Assembly: GCF_002575655.3 (NCBI RefSeq)
Contig: NC_053040.3
Span: 361,086,267 to 361,150,266 of the forward strand
Reading direction: 5' to 3'
Length of the DNA stretch: 64,000 nt
Origin: Aegilops tauschii subsp. strangulata
Taxonomy: Eukaryota > Streptophyta > Magnoliopsida > Poales > Poaceae
Below the pieces are notes generated by a model that saw only the letters and a list, made by a program, of their open reading frames with translations, ran no database searches and was not told the DNA's origin. Positions 59,601 to 64,000 of the stretch are shown one piece after another. Position numbers and translations under genes: made by a program. Position 1 is the stretch's first letter, and every line of letters begins with the position of its first letter.

Positions 59601-60600
59601 GATCAAAGCATTTGGTTTTGTACAGACTTTTGGAGAAGCCTGTATTTACAAGAAAGTGAGTGGGAGCTCTGTAGCATTTCTAATATTATATGTGGATGGC
59701 ATATTGCTGATTGGAAATGATATAGAATTTCTGAATAGCATAAAGGGATACTTGAATAAGAATTTTTCAATGAAAGACCTCGGTGAAGCTGCGTATATAT
59801 TGGGCATCAAGATCTATAGAGATAGATCAAGACACTTAATTGGACTTTCACAAAGCACATACCTTGACAAAGTTTTGAAGAAGTTCAAAATGGATCAAGC
59901 AAAGAAAGGGTTCTTGCCTGTGTTACAAGGTGTGAAGTTGAGTAAGACTCAATGCCCGACCACTGCAGAAGATAGAGAGAAGATGAAAGATGTTCCCCAT
60001 GCTTTAGCCATAGGCTCTATCATGTATGCAATGCTGTGTACCAGACCTGATGTGTGCCTTGCTATAAGTTTAGCAGGGAGGTACCAAAGTAATCCAGGAG
60101 TGGATCACTGGACAGCGGTCAAGAACATCCTGAAATACCTGAAAGGGACTAAGGATATGTTTCTCGTTTATGGAGGTGACAAAGAGCTCATCGTAAATGG
60201 TTACGTTGATGCAAGCATTGACACTGATCCAGACGATTCTAAATCGCAAACCGGATACGTGTTTACATTGAACGGTGGAGCTGTCAGTTGGTGCTGTTCT
60301 AAACAAAGCGTCGTGGCGGGATCTACATGTGAAGCGGAGTACAGAGCTGCTTCGGAAGCAACAAATGAAGGAGTCTGGATAAAGGAGTTCATATCCGATC
60401 TAGGTGTCATACCTAGTGCATCGGGTCCCATGAAAATCTTTTGTGACAATACTGGTGCAATTGCCTTGGCGAAGGAATCCAGATTTCACAAGAGAACCAA
60501 GCACATCAAGAGACGCTTCAATTCCATCCGAGATTTAGTCCAGGTGGGAGACATAGAAATTTGCAAGATACATATGGATCTGAATGTTCAGACCCGTTGA
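56689..60600 (+). pseudogene. Copia C gag-pol polyprotein, nearly full length with five lesions
   Basis: One frame of about 1300 codons, the usual family length, from MARAVVPLNFNVFLEKAKLK. Gag to about 57400, zinc knuckle CFYCKQTGHWKRNC (57445-57486), protease FDTGS (Asp at 57595), HHCC integrase zinc site (about 58008-58120), integrase core Asp/Asp/Glu (HTDVCGP, FTDDLSRYG, NGVSERRNR), Copia RT (KWIFKKKTDADGN, WQMDVKTAFLNG), and RNase H (GYVDASIDTDPDDSKSQTGY, EAEYRAASEA). Lesions: TGA at 57025, 57142 and 57745; the RT active site reads YVDG (59689-59700) instead of YVDD; and a 1-bp loss near 60588 ends the frame early. It cannot make active enzyme as it stands. Confidence 0.95.
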
Positions 60601-60704
60601 CTAAGCCTCTTTCACGAGCAAAACATGATCAGCACCAAGGCTCCATGGGTGTTAGAATCATTACTGTGTAATCTAGATTATTGACTCTAGTGCAAGTGGG
60701 AGAC

Positions 60705-62436
60705 TAAAGGAAATATGCCCTAGAGGCAATAATAAAGTTATTATTTATTTCCTTATATCATGATAAATGTTTATTATTCATGCTAGAATGGTATTAACCA
60801 GAAACATAATACTTGTGTGAATACATAGACAAACAGAGTGTCACTAGTATGCCTCTACTTGACTAGCTCGTTGATCAAAGATGGTTATGTTTCCTAGCCA
60901 TAGACATGAGTTGTCATTTGATTAATGGGATCACATCATTAGGAGAATGATGTGATTGACTTGACCCATTCTGTTAGCTTAGCACTCGATCGTTTAGTAT
61001 GTTGCCATTGCTTTCTTCATGACTTATACATGGTCCTATGACTATGAGATTATGCAACTCCCATTTACCGGAGGAACACTTTGTGTGCTACCAAACGTCA
61101 CAACGTAACTGGGTGATTATAAAGGTGCTCTACAGGTGTCTCCGAAGGTACTTGTTGGGTTGGCGTATTTCGGGATTAGGATTTGTCACTCCGATTGTCG
61201 GAGAGGTATCTCTGGGCCCTCTCGGTAATGCACATCACTTAAGCCTTGCAAGCATTGCAACTAATAAGTTAGTTGCGGGATGATGTATTACGGAACGAGT
61301 AAAGAGACTTGCCGGTAACGAGATTGAACTAGGTATTGAGATACCGACGATCGAATCTCGGGCAAGTAACATACCGATGACAAAGGGAACAACGTATGTT
61401 GTTATGCGGTCTGACCGATAAAGATCTTCGTAGAATATGTGGGAGCCAATATGAGCATCCAGGTTCTGCTATTGGTTATTGACCGGAGACGTGTCTCGGT
61501 CATGTCTACATAGTTCTCGAACCCGTAGGGTCCGCATGCTTAACGTTTCGATGACAGTTATATTATGAGTTTATATGTTTTGATGTACCGAAGGTTGTTC
61601 GGAGTCCCAGATGTGATCACGGACATGACGAGGAGTCTCAAAATGGTCGAGACATGAAGATTGATATATTGGATGACTATATTCGGACACCGAAATGGTT
61701 CCGGGGGTTATCGGATATATACCGGAGTACCGGGGGGTTACCGGAACCCCCCGGAGGCTATTAGGCCTCATGGGCCCAATTGGTGGAAGAGGAAAGGAGG
61801 CCAAGGGGCAGCCGCGCGCCCCTCCCCCCAAGTCCGAATTGGACAAGGAGGGGGAGCGGCGCCACCCCTTTCCTTTCCCCCTCTCTCCTTCCCTCTCCTC
61901 TCCTAGTCCAACAAGGAAGGGAGGGAGTCCTACTCCCGGTGGGAGTAGGACTCCTCCTGGTGCGCCTCCTCCTGGCCGGCCACACCTCCCCCCTTGCTCC
62001 TTTATATACGGGGGCAGGGGGCACCCTAGAGACACAACAATTGATCGCTTGATCTTTTAGCCGTGTGCGGTGCCCCCCTCCACCATAATCCACCTCGATA
62101 ATACTGTAGCGATGCTTAGGTGAAGCCCTACGTCGGTAGAACATCATCATCGTCACCACGCCATCGTGCTGACGAAACTCTCCCTCAACACTCGGCTGGA
62201 TAGGAGTTCGGGGGACGTCATCGGGCTGAACGTGTGCTGAACTCGGAGGTGCCGTGCGTTCGGTACTTGATCGGTCGGATCGTGAAGACGTACGACTACA
62301 TCAACCGCGTTGTGCTAACACTTCCGCTTTCGGTCTACGAGGGTACGTGGACAACACTCTCCCCTCTTGTTGCTATGCATCACCATGATCTTGCGTGTGC
62401 GTAGGAATTTTTTTGAAATTACTACGTTCCCCAACA
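60705..62436 (+). repeat. Copia C 3' LTR
   Basis: 1732 bp pair of 54062-55775, with TATA box at 62001-62010. Followed by GCCAG and the LINE. Confidence 0.95.
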
Positions 62437-62441
62437 GCCAG
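62437..62441. repeat. Target site duplication GCCAG, right copy (Copia C)
   Basis: Pairs with 54057-54061. Confidence 0.93.
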
Positions 62442-62839
62442 CACTCTGTAGAGACGAGAATGGCAACTATTTAGGGTCCTCGGCTGTGGTCTATGGAGGC
62501 ATCACCGACCCCATGATGTTAGAAACTTTTGCTTGCAAGGAGGGACTAGCCTTGGCAGATGATCCGGATGCTCATGACGTGGTGATGGCTTCCGATTGTG
62601 AGGGCGTGGTCAGTGACATCAACAGAGGGACAAGTGGCCCTAACGCAGCTATCACACATGAAATATTAGCTCGCAGCTCTAGTCTCTCATCCTGCAAGGT
62701 TATTTTTTAGCGTAGAAATTTCAATTTTGAGGCTCACAATCTCGCAAAGCAAGCATGTAATCTAGGCATAGGCAGACATGTGTGGTTGGGCACTCCCCAT
62801 GACCCAACTATTGTACCTATGAACATTACTCTTATTTAA
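62442..62839 (+). pseudogene. LINE ORF2 part 4: RNase H-like domain and C-terminus
   Basis: Continues in frame from 54061: LCRDENGNYLGSSAVVYGG, LETFACKEGLALADD, VVMASDCEGVVSDI. With INVDGS upstream, these supply the Asp, Glu and Asp of an RVT_3 RNase H. TAG at 62708-62710 interrupts it, then FEAHNLAKQACNLG carries the conserved His. The frame ends at TAA 62837-62839. Confidence 0.9.
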
Positions 62840-62870
62840 TAAAGCATGCGAGATTTCTCAAAAAAGAAGA

Positions 62871-62886
62871 AGTAAAAAGTTCTTTT
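62871..62886. repeat. LINE target site duplication, right copy
   Basis: AGTAAAAAGTTCTTTT after the A-rich LINE tail. Pairs with 31749-31764. Confidence 0.9.
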
Positions 62887-63548
62887 TCTGGAAGAAAACA
62901 GTAGCCTTTTAGGGACGCTCAGTTTTGAGTTTTCAGCCCATCATCCTTTCAGAATAAAGGCCGAGTAGGCCGGAAGCTACCAGTCTCGGGCAAAAAGGTA
63001 GCCCAAGTCACCCTGAATAATCACGGCCCACGAGCTCGTCGAAACTCGAACCAACAAGCACCCAGGCCCAGCAGAATGGCCGAGCGTGGGCAAGGTCGGC
63101 AGCCGCCGCCTCGTCGCCGCGGCAGACCAACTCGAATTGTTCTTCCCCCATGGAAGCACGGAGATGCCCCGAAGTGAATCTCGATGCAGCCAGTAAGGTC
63201 AGTCTTTTAGAGTAATTAGCACTGCATGGATGCACAATTAGTACTAATAGATTTCGCTTGTTTGATTTCGGAGAGATACATCACACATGCGATCTTTATT
63301 ATAGTACGAATTTGTTGCCGCCAATTTCCTTCCCCAGCCTTCCCCCCCCTCCCGGTAGCTGCAGCATCAACAGCGGACGCGCGCGCCTCTGGTGCAGCGC
63401 CATAGCCAACGGTAGTGCGCCTCTCGTTTCAGGAGATTTGGCTGGTTTTATAGGAGTTTTGGAAGGGAGAAATCCGTGTACCCAGGCCCAACAGTTTGCA
63501 ATTTCAACAGAGCATCGATGGAGCACCCGGTCAGATTGTAGTTGTGTA
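62887..63548. other. Low-copy-looking flank, no supported gene
   Basis: GC-rich patches (63020-63180 and 63330-63420) with open frames on both strands but no recognisable domain or clear start context. This is the sequence into which the LINE inserted. It may belong to the edge of a gene beyond the window, but I cannot show that. Confidence 0.4.
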
Positions 63549-63812
63549 TTCTCTCCATCCCGAATTAATTGAAGTTCTAATTTTGCTCTAAGTTAAAAGA
63601 AAACCTAATTTTGATAAATCTCACAGAAAATATATCAAAATCTGCATCATCAAATTAATATCATTATATTCATCATGAAATATATTTCCGCACCATATAA
63701 ATTTGATGTGTTATATATTAGTATATTTCTCTATATAGTTGATCAAACTTAAATAAGTTCGACTTATGACAATGGAATGCTATAATTTCAATCAATTTAG
63801 AATGGAGGGAGT
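63549..63812. mobile_element. Stowaway-type MITE
   Basis: About 264 bp, AT-rich. The left end is TCTCTCCATCCCGAATTAAT; the right end, reversed, is ACTCCCTCCATTCTAAATTG, the Stowaway CTCCCTCC-type terminus, with imperfect pairing inward. A TA dinucleotide precedes the left end (63547-63548). The right TA is shifted or mutated (GTCCATA), so the exact right edge is uncertain. Confidence 0.75.
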
Positions 63813-64000
63813 CCATATTAGATGCCAAAAGTGAGAACCAAACATAGCTTAGTTCGTTGGTGGACTAGTTGTATCTCCAGCCCCGGATTAAATCATAGGT
63901 TTGATGTTATCTCCGTCTCACCTCGACGGATCATTAGATGATGCATCTGTTAACTTGATTGTGATTTTATCAACCTTGAACCTTTTCACTTGTGTGAGTG
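63813..64000. other. Unassigned right edge
   Basis: No feature recognised in the last 188 bases. Confidence 0.5.

Larger units (their letters stand above)
54062..62436 (+). mobile_element. Copia element C, Angela-type, 8375 bp, least decayed
   Basis: Complete. LTRs at 54062-55775 and 60705-62436, GCCAG duplications, primer binding site TGGCATCTGAGCC at 55777 and purine tract at 60692-60704. The 3' LTR begins TA instead of TG. The LTRs differ by 18 bp in length, mostly one extra GTGCGCCTCCTCCTGG-like unit near 61955. The polyprotein is in one frame over almost its whole length. Confidence 0.95.
31765..62870 (+). mobile_element. Plant L1-type LINE, full length, split by three Copia elements
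   Basis: About 5.5 kb once the three insertions and one copy of each 5-bp duplication are removed. It has a 5' UTR (31765-31973), ORF1 (31974-33112), ORF2 starting at 33109 and continuing in pieces at 42164, 51756 and 62442, and a short 3' UTR with an A-rich end (AAAAAAGAAGA to 62870). All pieces and all three Copia elements run in the plus direction. Stops and frameshifts in both ORFs make it inactive. Confidence 0.93.

Noticed and set aside
63008..63572. Possible host gene in the right flank
   Set aside because: Frames on both strands are short, with no domain, no clear splice structure and no start context that decides between them.
1..64000. tRNA, rRNA or other structured RNA genes
   Set aside because: I noticed no tRNA cloverleaf or rRNA sequence. 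The tRNA-like matches are retrotransposon primer binding sites.

Overview
This window is a block of repetitive DNA from a large grass genome, almost certainly a Triticeae species (wheat, goatgrass, barley or rye group). The evidence is three complete Copia elements of the Angela/BARE/WIS type, Athila-type Gypsy pieces, a plant L1-type LINE, Tourist and Stowaway MITEs, and CACTA-like DNA carrying a B3-domain gene fragment. I see no complete, ordinary host gene. Nearly every long reading frame is part of a transposon or a shadow of one.

Layout. (1) 1-966 and 17775-18461 are the two visible halves of one old Copia polyprotein gene. (2) It is split by a Gypsy-type composite at 967-17769 with the rare order LTR-internal-LTR-internal-LTR. 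The composite is flanked by a 5-bp duplication (AAAGG), so it behaves as one insertion with three LTRs. Each internal domain encodes only a zinc-knuckle Gag, so the family looks non-autonomous. (3) 18462-21475 is CACTA-like DNA with two spliced exons of a B3-domain gene on the minus strand. (4) 21476-23515 is the 5' part of an Athila-like Gypsy element on the minus strand, with its primer binding site. (5) 23516-23801 is a second copy of one B3 exon and its intron. It runs straight into a ~100-bp minisatellite (23802-24366) and then a degenerate array with a period of about 325-385 bp (24367-26130). (6) 26131-31764 is mixed sequence: a candidate truncated gene exon, a Gypsy LTR scrap, a Tourist MITE, a candidate 714-bp TTA-flanked element and a Harbinger derivative (30578-31522).

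(7) 31765-62870 is one LINE of about 5.5 kb with a 16-bp target duplication, interrupted by three separate Copia insertions (33558-42158, 43135-51750, 54062-62436). Each has paired LTRs and its own 5-bp duplication (GGGAT, GTCAC, GCCAG). Removing them rejoins ORF1 and ORF2 (endonuclease, reverse transcriptase, zinc finger, RNase H), though the LINE has several stops and frameshifts. (8) 62871-64000 is the LINE's right flank and a Stowaway MITE.

Order of events: the LINE landed first, then the three Copia elements inside it. On the left, the Copia came first and the Gypsy composite later. Copia C (54062-62436) is the least decayed, but it carries three in-frame stops, a YVDD-to-YVDG change in reverse transcriptase and a late frameshift, so no element here looks able to move by itself. 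Boundaries were read by eye from terminal motifs and target duplications. Percent identities, family names and ages need alignment.
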